Assembly: GCA_016932385.1 (NCBI GenBank)
Contig: JAFGCY010000113.1
Coordinates: 1 to 53,747, forward strand
Direction: 5' to 3'
Source of the DNA: a bacterium
GTDB lineage: Bacteria; 4484-113; JAFGCY01
Length of the DNA stretch: 53,747 nucleotides
The notes beneath the pieces are model-generated. The model worked only from the letters and a program-made list of their open reading frames with translations. It was not told the DNA's origin and ran no database searches. Shown here piece by piece: positions 1-6,736 of the stretch; the first letter of the stretch is position 1; the number at the start of each line of letters is the position of its first letter. Position numbers and translations under genes: made by a program.

Positions 1-111
1 ATCGATTGCCGTCAGCGGCCGGATCAACAGCTCGTACTTCGGGCGGCTTAACTGCTCCGCCAGCTGCTCTTTGATCACCCGTAATATGTCTGCCGCGCTG
101 CTTACCTGCAT
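1..111 (-). CDS. dnaA: Probable DnaA replication initiator, N-terminal fragment
   Basis: The open frame starts at an ATG at 111 and runs off the window after 37 codons. The visible peptide has the pattern of DnaA domain I: an amphipathic start (ILRVIKEQLAEQLSRPKYE) followed by LLIRPLTAI, matching the family form in which a helix is followed by a Phe/Tyr-Glu-x-x-Ile-x-Pro stretch. Domain I mediates self-association and DnaB-helicase contacts. A promoter-like pair lies upstream at 167-195. No clear DnaA boxes were seen in the 100 bases upstream, so I cannot call oriC. A gyrB about 19 kb away fits the common dnaA-gyrB neighbourhood but proves nothing. Because only 37 residues are visible the identification is tentative. 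Confidence 0.45.
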   Translation of the reverse strand, partial: MQVSSAADILRVIKEQLAEQLSRPKYELLIRPLTAID

Positions 112-166
112 CCCCAGATTTCCACCTAAACGCCGCCTTGGTTCTCCCGCCGCGGCTGTAGCGAAA

Positions 167-195
167 ATCTTAGCAGCGGAAGGCCGCACTGGCAA
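167..195 (-). promoter_or_regulatory. Promoter of the partial dnaA-like gene
   Basis: On the minus strand TTGCCA (195-190) and TAAGAT (172-167) are separated by 17 bases, a good sigma-70 type arrangement. It sits about 55 bases upstream of the ATG at 111. Confidence 0.5.
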
Positions 196-217
196 TAGCA
201 GCCCGGATATATCGCGG

Positions 218-658
218 CTAAATATTAGCTGCGCTGAGCATCGGTGTGATCTGGCCGCGGTTGTCGATCTTGTATTTCGACTGGTCGGGCAGGGTGGCGA
301 CGATCTCATAGGTTGCCGCTTCGGTACTGGGCCCGGTGAAAACCACGCCGTTGACGAGCACCTCGTTCGTCGAGAACCGCGGGTCGAACGTCGGACCCAG
401 ATCGGGATCCGCGGCGATCACGGAGAACGGCGCGTAAGTGCCGCGCAAGTTGTAATAGGCCTGCTCGCGTCCGTAAAGGTACAGCAGCTGTTGCTTGGCG
501 AAATCGGAGGTGGCCTCGACCTCGGTCGGCTTGAGCGTCGGCAGCGCGATGAAGATGATCACCGCGACGACGGCCAGGATGATTAGCAATTCGAGGAGCG
601 TCAGGCCGGCCCGGCGGCGGGGCCCGGTCGGCTGAATTGCTGTTTCACGCGTCGACAT
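218..658 (-). CDS. Type IV pilin-like / type II secretion pseudopilin
   Basis: A 146-residue protein with a class III signal peptide: a short basic leader ending RRRAG, then LTLLELLIILAVVAVIIFIA. Cleavage after the Gly and methylation of the new N-terminus by a prepilin peptidase are expected. Glu at position +5 of the mature protein, needed for assembly in most pilins, is present. The hydrophobic helix is followed by a globular C-terminal half without cysteine pairs. The start was set at the ATG at 658 rather than upstream ATGs because a TATGCT -10 hexamer ends 7 bases before it. The protein probably works with the PilB and PilT ATPases encoded 8-11 kb away. Whether it is a major pilin or a GspG-like minor pseudopilin cannot be told. 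Confidence 0.85.
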   Translation of the reverse strand: MSTRETAIQPTGPRRRAGLTLLELLIILAVVAVIIFIALPTLKPTEVEATSDFAKQQLLYLYGREQAYYNLRGTYAPFSVIAADPDLGPTFDPRFSTNEVLVNGVVFTGPSTEAATYEIVATLPDQSKYKIDNRGQITPMLSAANI

Positions 659-665
659 CGCTAAT

Positions 666-671
666 AGCATA
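666..671 (-). promoter_or_regulatory. -10 hexamer for leaderless pseudopilin transcript
   Basis: TATGCT on the minus strand ends 7 bases before the ATG at 658, and no Shine-Dalgarno sequence is present. It belongs to the TAnnnT leaderless group found across the window. Confidence 0.45.
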
Positions 672-716
672 CCTGACGGCAAAGGGTTAAAGGTGGTTCA
701 AGCTTTTCTGTGAACC

Positions 717-745
717 TTTTCACAAACAGCCAAGCGCGGTACAAT
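717..745 (+). promoter_or_regulatory. Promoter of the Cys-rich secreted protein gene
   Basis: TTTTCA (717-722), a 17-base spacer and TACAAT (740-745). The transcript would have a leader of about 55 bases ending in a strong Shine-Dalgarno sequence, AGGAGGCGG, just before the ATG at 809. Confidence 0.5.
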
Positions 746-808
746 CTTCATGGTAATTTCATATCTGGACTGCTTGTTTCACGTTTCAATCCTGTTTAGG
801 AGGCGGAT

Positions 809-1417
809 ATGCGTAAGTTGTTATTGGTGGCACTGCTGCTGGCCTTCATTCCCGTGCTGGTTTACGCCGGCGATTGCCACTGCCAGCCCAAGTGCAAGTC
901 TTGTTGCAAGCAGGACACCTGCACGCGGCCGGCCTGCACCACGAGCTGCGGCGGCGGTTGCGACACGGGCTGCAACACGGGTTGCAACACGGGCTGCAAC
1001 TCCGGCGGTTGCGGCGGCGGCTGCGCGATGCCTTGCGCCTGCATGGAATGGGAGCCGTACTGCGGTTGCGGCAATATTACGGGGCTGTGCATTTCGCTGG
1101 AAGCGAGCTGCGGTGATGGCACCGCCGGTCCGCTGATGCTCTTGCTGCGTGACGGCAATTACGACGAGGTCGCGACGATCGAACTGGCCGGGCCGATCGA
1201 CGGCTATTATTCCATGGAGTACACCTTCGAGACGCCGGTCAGCGCCGACAGCCTGGTCGAGGCCGTGCTGATCAACGACACCGACGATCCGGTTACGCTG
1301 ACCTGGCTCAGGGTCTACGGCATGATGGACTGCTGGGGCGGCTGGACGTACATCGATCACGTTTGCCCCGGCGCGGTGATCGGCCCCGGTGGCTGCCCGC
1401 GTATGGTATTGTTCTAA
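809..1417 (+). CDS. Secreted Cys/Gly-rich repeat protein, function unknown
   Basis: A 202-residue protein with a clear Sec signal peptide (MRKLLLVALLLAFIPVLVYA, cleavage after YA). Residues about 21-80 form a very Cys-rich region with paired and spaced cysteines and the repeat unit GCNTGCNTGCNSGGC. Residues 90-202 form a second domain with hydrophobic/acidic beta-like stretches and a few scattered cysteines. The N-terminal part could bind metal or be heavily disulphide-bonded outside the cytoplasm. No family was recognised. The gene has its own promoter, a strong Shine-Dalgarno sequence and an intrinsic terminator directly after the stop, so it is a monocistronic unit. The tandem Cys repeat may vary in length between strains. 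Confidence 0.8.
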   Translation: MRKLLLVALLLAFIPVLVYAGDCHCQPKCKSCCKQDTCTRPACTTSCGGGCDTGCNTGCNTGCNSGGCGGGCAMPCACMEWEPYCGCGNITGLCISLEASCGDGTAGPLMLLLRDGNYDEVATIELAGPIDGYYSMEYTFETPVSADSLVEAVLINDTDDPVTLTWLRVYGMMDCWGGWTYIDHVCPGAVIGPGGCPRMVLF

Positions 1418-1444
1418 GTCGATACCGCTGGAAATAGAGAGAGA

Positions 1445-1475
1445 GGGCCGGTGCCAGTCACCGGCCCTTTGTTTT
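1445..1475 (+). terminator. Intrinsic terminator of the Cys-rich protein gene
   Basis: Nine-base stem GGGCCGGTG / CACCGGCCC (1445-1453 with 1459-1467), loop CCAGT, then TTTGTTTT. Confidence 0.85.
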
Positions 1476-1499
1476 CGGTTTGCTTTACAGTCTGCCAGG

Positions 1500-4241
1500 C
1501 TAATCCATCTTGCGGATGACCCTGACCATATGCGTTTTACCGCTGTCCGCCGACGGCTCGACCGGGAAATCGGCCAGCGCGGCTTTCAAGTCCTCGTACC
1601 AGGCCTCATCTTCGCGTTGCAGCTCGACATAGGCGCCGATCACAATCTGATCCCGGCGGTTGTTGGACAGCCCTCCGCTTTCAACAAAATGCGGGTGAGA
1701 TGCCAGCATCTGAATCATCAGTTGGGCTTCGTCATAAAGCATGACCTGTGAATCCGCCCAGGCGTGGAAGGCCTTGTCGAGTTCCAGAGCGAGTTCATAT
1801 GCGTGGTCTAGCTCCTCAGTACTGTATTGCTCCAAGGCTTGTTCGGGAGTCAGGTACATTGTGTCGGCCCGGGGGAAGAAGTAATAGACCAGGCGGTAGC
1901 CATCGAGCGTATACATGTCGACCAGTTCCCGCCGGGAACCTTGGCGAGTCAGGCTGGATTGCGCGCGGGCCAGCTCCTCCCATTGCTCGCGCAGGTTGGT
2001 CACTTCCGGTTCCGACGCCCCGGGGACGGCCAACTCGGCAAGCAGGTCGGCCAGCAGTTCCTCGTTGTCCACACCCAGCGTGATACTCAACTCGGTGGGA
2101 ACGCCATCTTGGTGTTGGACCTGCGCGAGATTAACGGAGATCCCCATGCATTGCAGTGCCGCCACCGCTGGGTGATCATCGAGCCATTGGCGCCAGCCGT
2201 CTCGGATCGCGCCGAGCACCGATCGGGCGTGATCGCGTTCGGCCTGAGTGAAGCTAGCAGTTTCGCAGTTGACTCCCGCGCACTGACTCAAACGTTCGTC
2301 GCTGAACATCCGCCATTCCAGCCGGTAGCCATTGCTGTTTTGGAATTGCGGGAATTGAGGTGACTTGTATACATAGCCAGGCTTATCCGGATCGGTGACT
2401 TCCGGCTCGGGAACACCGGGCAAGGCCAGCGCTTCCTGCAGCTCAGCGGCCAGGTCGGGATCACGCTTGTAAAGGAAGACCGTGAAGCTGCGCAACACAC
2501 CGGCCTGTTCATAGGTATGTGTGTAGGCATGGGTACGGGCCGGGCTGTCCGCCGGATAAGCGGAAAAAGGTGGCGACGGGCTGAATTTCCGCTGTTCTTT
2601 CAGCTCCGGATGTTTTGCCAGCCAATTGTTAAACGCTGTTTCGAGCCGCTCTGCGGTCTCACGGGCCTGTTGCTGCTCCTCGCCGCTCCACAGCGCGGTG
2701 ATCTCATCCTCGAACAGATCGGTCGTATCAGCGGGGAGCAGGTCGTAATGGAGCTTGTAATAATCCTTGAACATAAAGGTGGAGTTGATTCTACTGGAAA
2801 CGTCCTGGCTGCGATCTTGAGCGATAAACCGATCTGGTGTTGTGCCGGAGACTACGCTGATTTGCTGCTCTAATTCTTTAACAAATCCCCGCAGGTCCAG
2901 GCCGAAGCGATACCAGACGACGATCCAGGCCTGGGCGGCTAGTCCATCCGGACCCATCGGCTGGACCACGCACTCCGGCCGTTTGCCATACGCATCCTTG
3001 GGCAGCTGCTTTCCCCATTCCTCGACCAGTGATTGAATCCGCTCAAAGGATTGCTGGGCCTGGGTTTGTTCGCACTTGCTGAATGCCGCTTTCATCTCCT
3101 CCGGGGGCAGTCCCAGCCAACGCTCGACAGGCAGCAGATCCACCACCAGCACCGAGCCGGCACGGACTTCGTTAACGGTGTGTAACTGCATCAGGTTTTG
3201 CCAGTCCGGATCGGCCTGGCGTTTTAAGAGCTTGATTGGATCGAACTGCATGTCCGTTCCTTTGGGAGGGCTAAAGACGCACCAGCTCTTCGGATGTATC
3301 GGTATTTCATCAGGTGCCAGTTCCAGCGTGCCGGCGTAGGTGTTGATCTCGATTTCGCCGGCGGCGTTGGTCTCGATGCTGACGACATCGCCCAAGTCGA
3401 AGCGGTTAGGCAGGCCGGCCAGCGGGAAGGCGACATACATCTTGTCGCTGCCCATAGCGCAGGTTCTTAAGTACATCAACAGGGTGTCGATCTCATTATT
3501 GCTAAAATCCTCAGGAAACCGGTAGGATTTGCCGTCGATCACGACCTGGCGGTGTTCGATGAACAGCTCGGGATACTTCTCCTGGTAGTACCAGCGCTGG
3601 CTGAACACCACGGGCTCGGACAGGCCGTCAAAGGTGGCCAGCGTGTTTACCAGGTCATCGCGCAACTCGGTGGTTGCGCCGGGCAGCAGGATCTTGAAGC
3701 TGGCTCGGCCTGGATTCGGCGCAACTGGCTGGACATCGAGTATATCCACGCTGGCGCGTGGCCCGTTCTCGCCGCCCAGTTCGTCGCGGTGCGCTTTGTC
3801 CCATTCATGCACGGCGATGATCAGGGCGTTTAACGGATGCTCGGGGGCGGCCGCGGCACTGGCGGTGTATTCCTCGTCGAATTTCATTTCGTATTCGAGG
3901 ATGAAGCCGTCCACCATCGCCCAGGCGCTCTGCGTCCGGCGGTCGGCGACCGGCAGCAGGATGAACAACGCCGCCAGCAGGATAATGAGCGCCGTAGCGC
4001 CGATCGCCCAGCCGCGCCATTGGTTCGTCGCGGCGCCGGTAACCGCCGTGCCATTCTTCCGCGCGGCCCGGTCGAAGGCCAAGTCCAAAAGCGCGGCCGC
4101 CCGGGGCGCGGGCGGGGCCAGCGTTCGCAGGCCGGCAAGCCCGGCGCAGTCGCCGAAGATCCATTCCAGCTCCGGATGTTCGCGCACCTGCTTCTGCTCC
4201 TCACGCGACATCCAGCCCAGGTTTGATGTAATCGCCGTCAT
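1500..4241 (-). CDS. Single-span membrane protein with repeated extracytoplasmic module, partner of ECF sigma factor
   Basis: A 913-residue protein. The start at 4241 is chosen because the ATG follows AGGAGC and lies one base after the stop of the sigma gene; the longer open frame runs inside that gene. Residues 1-78 are cytoplasmic, about 79-98 form one transmembrane helix, and the remaining 800 residues lie outside. The outer part looks like about five divergent copies of a module that opens near GY(R/x)L-x-(Y/W) and closes near ELLADLLAELAVPGASEPEV. The first copy is followed by a segment (IDGKSYRFP) shared with the smaller paralogue at 4882-5775. Coupling to the sigma gene and the topology suggest an anti-sigma factor or sigma-controlled sensor. 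No HxxxCxxC zinc anti-sigma motif is visible in the cytoplasmic part, so that role is inferred only from context. Confidence 0.75.
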   Translation of the reverse strand: MTAITSNLGWMSREEQKQVREHPELEWIFGDCAGLAGLRTLAPPAPRAAALLDLAFDRAARKNGTAVTGAATNQWRGWAIGATALIILLAALFILLPVADRRTQSAWAMVDGFILEYEMKFDEEYTASAAAAPEHPLNALIIAVHEWDKAHRDELGGENGPRASVDILDVQPVAPNPGRASFKILLPGATTELRDDLVNTLATFDGLSEPVVFSQRWYYQEKYPELFIEHRQVVIDGKSYRFPEDFSNNEIDTLLMYLRTCAMGSDKMYVAFPLAGLPNRFDLGDVVSIETNAAGEIEINTYAGTLELAPDEIPIHPKSWCVFSPPKGTDMQFDPIKLLKRQADPDWQNLMQLHTVNEVRAGSVLVVDLLPVERWLGLPPEEMKAAFSKCEQTQAQQSFERIQSLVEEWGKQLPKDAYGKRPECVVQPMGPDGLAAQAWIVVWYRFGLDLRGFVKELEQQISVVSGTTPDRFIAQDRSQDVSSRINSTFMFKDYYKLHYDLLPADTTDLFEDEITALWSGEEQQQARETAERLETAFNNWLAKHPELKEQRKFSPSPPFSAYPADSPARTHAYTHTYEQAGVLRSFTVFLYKRDPDLAAELQEALALPGVPEPEVTDPDKPGYVYKSPQFPQFQNSNGYRLEWRMFSDERLSQCAGVNCETASFTQAERDHARSVLGAIRDGWRQWLDDHPAVAALQCMGISVNLAQVQHQDGVPTELSITLGVDNEELLADLLAELAVPGASEPEVTNLREQWEELARAQSSLTRQGSRRELVDMYTLDGYRLVYYFFPRADTMYLTPEQALEQYSTEELDHAYELALELDKAFHAWADSQVMLYDEAQLMIQMLASHPHFVESGGLSNNRRDQIVIGAYVELQREDEAWYEDLKAALADFPVEPSADSGKTHMVRVIRKMD

Positions 4242-4242
4242 C

Positions 4243-4785
4243 TCAGCTCCTTTGCTCAGGGGCCAGGTCGGCCCGGGCCGCCTGGTTATGCAGTTTTCGG
4301 TCGCCGAGCAACACCCGCCGCAGCGCGACCCGCGCCCGTGACACCCGCTTGGTGGTCTGCCGCGCCGACAGCCCCAGCACCTGCCCGATCTCGTCGGCAT
4401 CGAGTTCCTCGATGTAGGCCAGCACCAACAGCTCGCGGTAGTCCGGAATCAGCCGGTTGAGCGCCTGCGCCAGCCAGACCGGCGGCGGATCGCCGTCCGC
4501 GGGGGCGGCGACCTCGGGCAGTTGGGCCGCCATCGCGGGCCGCACGCGCTGCCGCCGGCAGTGGTCGATGTACCTGTTGCGCACGATCGCCAACAGCCAG
4601 GGCTTGAACCGCGCATCGTCGCGCAGGGTGGCCAGCCGGTTGAGCGCGGTTAACAGCGCGTCCTGTAAAAGGTCTTCAGCGCCGGCGCGTTCGCCGGCCA
4701 GCTGGTAGGCATAGCGCCACGCGGACTCATAGACCGCGGGGCTCAGCAGTGCGGTGAACCGTCGATTGCGACCTGTCTCTCCCAT
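4243..4785 (-). CDS. ECF-type RNA polymerase sigma factor (cassette 1)
   Basis: A 180-residue sigma-70 family protein with only regions 2 and 4, the ECF layout. Region 2 is seen at AEDLLQDALLTALNRL, followed by the RFKPWLLAIVRNRYIDHCRR core-binding and -10 recognition segment. Region 4 is seen at YRELLVLAYIEELDADEIG and the helix-turn-helix GLSARQTTKRVSRARVALRR. The start is placed at the ATG at 4785 because the upstream part of the open frame contains the intrinsic terminator of the preceding gene (4831-4857). The downstream membrane gene begins one base after its stop, so the two are translationally coupled. It resembles the sigma factor at 5762-6304, and both are paired with related membrane proteins. 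Confidence 0.9.
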   Translation of the reverse strand: MGETGRNRRFTALLSPAVYESAWRYAYQLAGERAGAEDLLQDALLTALNRLATLRDDARFKPWLLAIVRNRYIDHCRRQRVRPAMAAQLPEVAAPADGDPPPVWLAQALNRLIPDYRELLVLAYIEELDADEIGQVLGLSARQTTKRVSRARVALRRVLLGDRKLHNQAARADLAPEQRS

Positions 4786-4830
4786 CGCACTGATTGTGAC
4801 GCACGGCGGGGGCCGACTGTCGCACTTCAG

Positions 4831-4857
4831 AAAAAAAGGGCCGGCGGTTGCCGGCCC
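4831..4857 (-). terminator. Intrinsic terminator between the two sigma cassettes
   Basis: On the minus strand GGGCCGGC, loop AACC, GCCGGCCC, then seven T. It closes the upstream cassette (5762-6304 and 4882-5775), so the downstream sigma gene needs its own promoter. Confidence 0.9.
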
Positions 4858-4881
4858 CGTCAGCTTCACGTTGGCTGAGAA

Positions 4882-5775
4882 TTACTTCTCCGCTTCGGCG
4901 TCGCCGGGCTCCAGCCGGATCTCCAGGCGCATCTCGTCGCCGGTCTGTTCGATGTCCACATCGACGTTACCGGGGTGCTCGGGATCCTTTTCCAGCAGCC
5001 AGGCGTTGAGCTGTGCTTCGATCTCCTCTTCAGGCGTGCCGTTGGGGAAACTGAACGTGCGTCCTTCGATGTTGACGGTGATCTCGTTGCCCAGACAGCA
5101 GGGCGCCTTGCCGTCGAAGAACCAGGTCATCGGTTGCAGCGACGGTTCGGGCAACTCGGCGATCTCCGCCAGGTCGGCCTGCAGTTCCGCCAGCAGCTCA
5201 TCGTTGTTCTCCACGAGTCCGATGCTCATCTTGGCGCCGTCCTCGTTGACCATGATGTTGAGCAGCAGCTGGTTCGTCTTCTCGCCGCTTTCGTCGGCAT
5301 GGCGCTCGGCAAAAGCGACCAACGCCGCCTTGACCTGGGGCATCAGCGTATCCTGGATCAGCGTCTGGGCGGACTCGGGAGTCTGCGGTCCCAGGTCGTA
5401 GCTGAGCATATAGCCGTCGGCCTGGCCCCAGCTTTTCTCGACGGGCAGCAGGGCCACCACGGTCACCGCCAGCAGCAGGGCCACGGCCATGCCGGCCTGC
5501 AAATACCAGCGCTTGCCGGAAAACCACCTGTTAATCAATGTCATCTTGGGTTCCTCCATTGCATCCACGGAAGCAAAGACCCGGCCCAGCACCACCGCGC
5601 GGTCGGGGATTGGTTCGGTGTCCGGCGCCAGCGACGCCAGGCCACGGTTTTCTTCCAGGGCCTGGGTGCTGAGCGGATCGCCGTCCAGTGCTTCGCGGTC
5701 CGCGGGCGACAATTGGTTCGCCCGGGTCACCGGTTCCATGATGATGCGCTCGGTGAGTTTCTCACCTGGTTTCAT
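4882..5775 (-). CDS. Single-span membrane protein, single-module paralogue paired with ECF sigma factor
   Basis: A 297-residue protein starting at the ATG at 5775, which overlaps the end of the sigma gene by 14 bases and follows GGAGGTGAT. About 100 cytoplasmic residues precede a transmembrane helix (WYLQAGMAVALLLAVTVVA). After it comes one copy of the module that is repeated in the 913-residue protein: LLPVEKSWGQADGYMLSYDL matches the corresponding junction there. It is followed by the shared segment IEGRTFSFPNGTPEEEIEAQ. The same gene order and overlap in both cassettes indicates a duplicated sigma/membrane-partner unit. A role as anti-sigma factor is inferred from context; no known anti-sigma motif was seen. 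Confidence 0.75.
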   Translation of the reverse strand: MKPGEKLTERIIMEPVTRANQLSPADREALDGDPLSTQALEENRGLASLAPDTEPIPDRAVVLGRVFASVDAMEEPKMTLINRWFSGKRWYLQAGMAVALLLAVTVVALLPVEKSWGQADGYMLSYDLGPQTPESAQTLIQDTLMPQVKAALVAFAERHADESGEKTNQLLLNIMVNEDGAKMSIGLVENNDELLAELQADLAEIAELPEPSLQPMTWFFDGKAPCCLGNEITVNIEGRTFSFPNGTPEEEIEAQLNAWLLEKDPEHPGNVDVDIEQTGDEMRLEIRLEPGDAEAEK

Positions 5776-6304
5776 GACAATCACCTCCCGCCGGCCGGCG
5801 GGCCCTGATGGTGGCCGGCGTGGATTCGAGCTGCCGTCTGAGCGCCTGGCGGGCGCGATAAAGGCGCTGGCGCACAACCTGGGGCCGGATGCCCAGCACC
5901 TGTCCCGTTTCCATCAGGTTCAGCCCGTCGATATAGAACAGGCTCAATAGTTCCTGCTGGGACAGTGGTAGCTGGGCCAGGGCCGCCGCGGTGTCGGAGG
6001 CCAGGGACTCGGAGGCGGACGCATCCGCCAGATCGGGCAGCTCCACCGTGGCTTGCGGTCGCGAGCGCTCGCGCCGCAGTCCATCCAGATACCGCGTGCG
6101 GATAATCGAGAGCAGCCAGCCTTTGAACCGCGCCTTGTCGCGCAGCTGATCAAACCGCGTGAAGGCGTGGGTCAGGCCGTCTTGCAACAGGTCCTCGGCG
6201 TCCTGGCGCGAACGGGCCAGCCGCCGGCACATCCGCCAGGCGGCCGCGTAGGCCTCGTCGCTCAGGGCGGCCTCGAATGCGGCTTTTTCGATTTCCGTTG
6301 GCAT
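5762..6304 (-). CDS. ECF-type RNA polymerase sigma factor (cassette 2)
   Basis: A 180-residue ECF sigma factor. Region 2 lies around DAEDLLQDGLTHAFTRFDQL and RFKGWLLSIIRTRYLDGLRR. Region 4 lies around LSQQELLSLFYIDGLNLME and the helix-turn-helix GIRPQVVRQRLYRARQALRR. It has no recognisable extra C-terminal domain. Its stop overlaps the start of the following membrane protein by 14 bases. No convincing Shine-Dalgarno sequence precedes the ATG. An intrinsic terminator (6353-6388) belonging to the upstream noncoding region lies about 50 bases before the start, so its promoter must lie in that short gap. Similarity to the sigma factor of cassette 1 in length, layout and partner gene points to local duplication followed by divergence. 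Confidence 0.9.
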   Translation of the reverse strand: MPTEIEKAAFEAALSDEAYAAAWRMCRRLARSRQDAEDLLQDGLTHAFTRFDQLRDKARFKGWLLSIIRTRYLDGLRRERSRPQATVELPDLADASASESLASDTAAALAQLPLSQQELLSLFYIDGLNLMETGQVLGIRPQVVRQRLYRARQALRRQLESTPATIRARRPAGGDCHETR

Positions 6305-6352
6305 CTGTATTTGCAGACGGCTTCTTTGTAACAGATGTAACGGATTTCGCGT

Positions 6353-6388
6353 AAAAAAAACCCCGAGAGATGGGGGATTCCCTCGGGG
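6353..6388 (-). terminator. Intrinsic terminator of the structured noncoding region
   Basis: On the minus strand CCCCGAGGGA pairs with TCTCTCGGGG (one G-U), loop ATCCCCCA, followed by eight T. The nearest upstream coding gene ends 350 bases away at 6737, so it may end a separate small RNA. Confidence 0.85.
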
Positions 6389-6557
6389 ACTACCGGCTGA
6401 AATATAGGAGGTAAGCGACTTAATTGTAAACGTACCTGGCCAGGAGGGGTTTTTCCGGCTCCTTAAAGGCAGCCGTCCAATCCCGGGTCAGTCTGCCACA
6501 GAACCTGACCCGTCTGTGGGACCGGCTCCTTTAACAATTCCGGCCCCTCCTGCCTGG
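6353..6557 (-). ncRNA. Candidate structured small RNA with pseudoknot-capable core
   Basis: The 432-base gap 6305-6736 has no plausible gene but is rich in nested complementarity. Outer pairs are 6441-6449 with 6544-6552 (9 bp) and 6455-6458 with 6540-6543. Middle pairs are 6463-6469 with 6528-6534 (7 bp), 6471-6475 with 6523-6527, and 6476-6478 with 6519-6521. At the core two 7-bp helices interlock: 6485-6491 with 6505-6511, and 6496-6502 with 6513-6519. Read on the minus strand the connecting loops are 1, 2 and 4 bases, which suits an H-type pseudoknot; on the plus strand the third loop would be too short. On the same strand an unpaired ACCTCCT (6412-6406), complementary to Shine-Dalgarno sequences, precedes the terminator. 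The family is unknown and the 5' end is not defined. Confidence 0.5.
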
Positions 6558-6736
6558 TTTTCAATGACGCCCACGCGTCAGCAAACTGGTGTCGATAAAG
6601 GGATTACTCCGAGGGGGCGAATGTTACACCCTTTTCGGGAAATTTCAGAATTTAACGGATTTTCAACTGTAAAGGCACACTTGATCAGATCAGGCCCCGG
6701 ACGGGCACACTTGCCGGAAGTGAGATCAGGCTCTCC

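Noticed and set aside
112..217. Replication origin next to the dnaA-like gene
   Set aside because: No clear TTATCCACA-type boxes or AT-rich unwinding element were seen in the visible part.
4786..4869. N-terminal extension of the cassette 1 sigma factor
   Set aside because: It would be translated through an intrinsic terminator hairpin; the family N-terminus begins after it.
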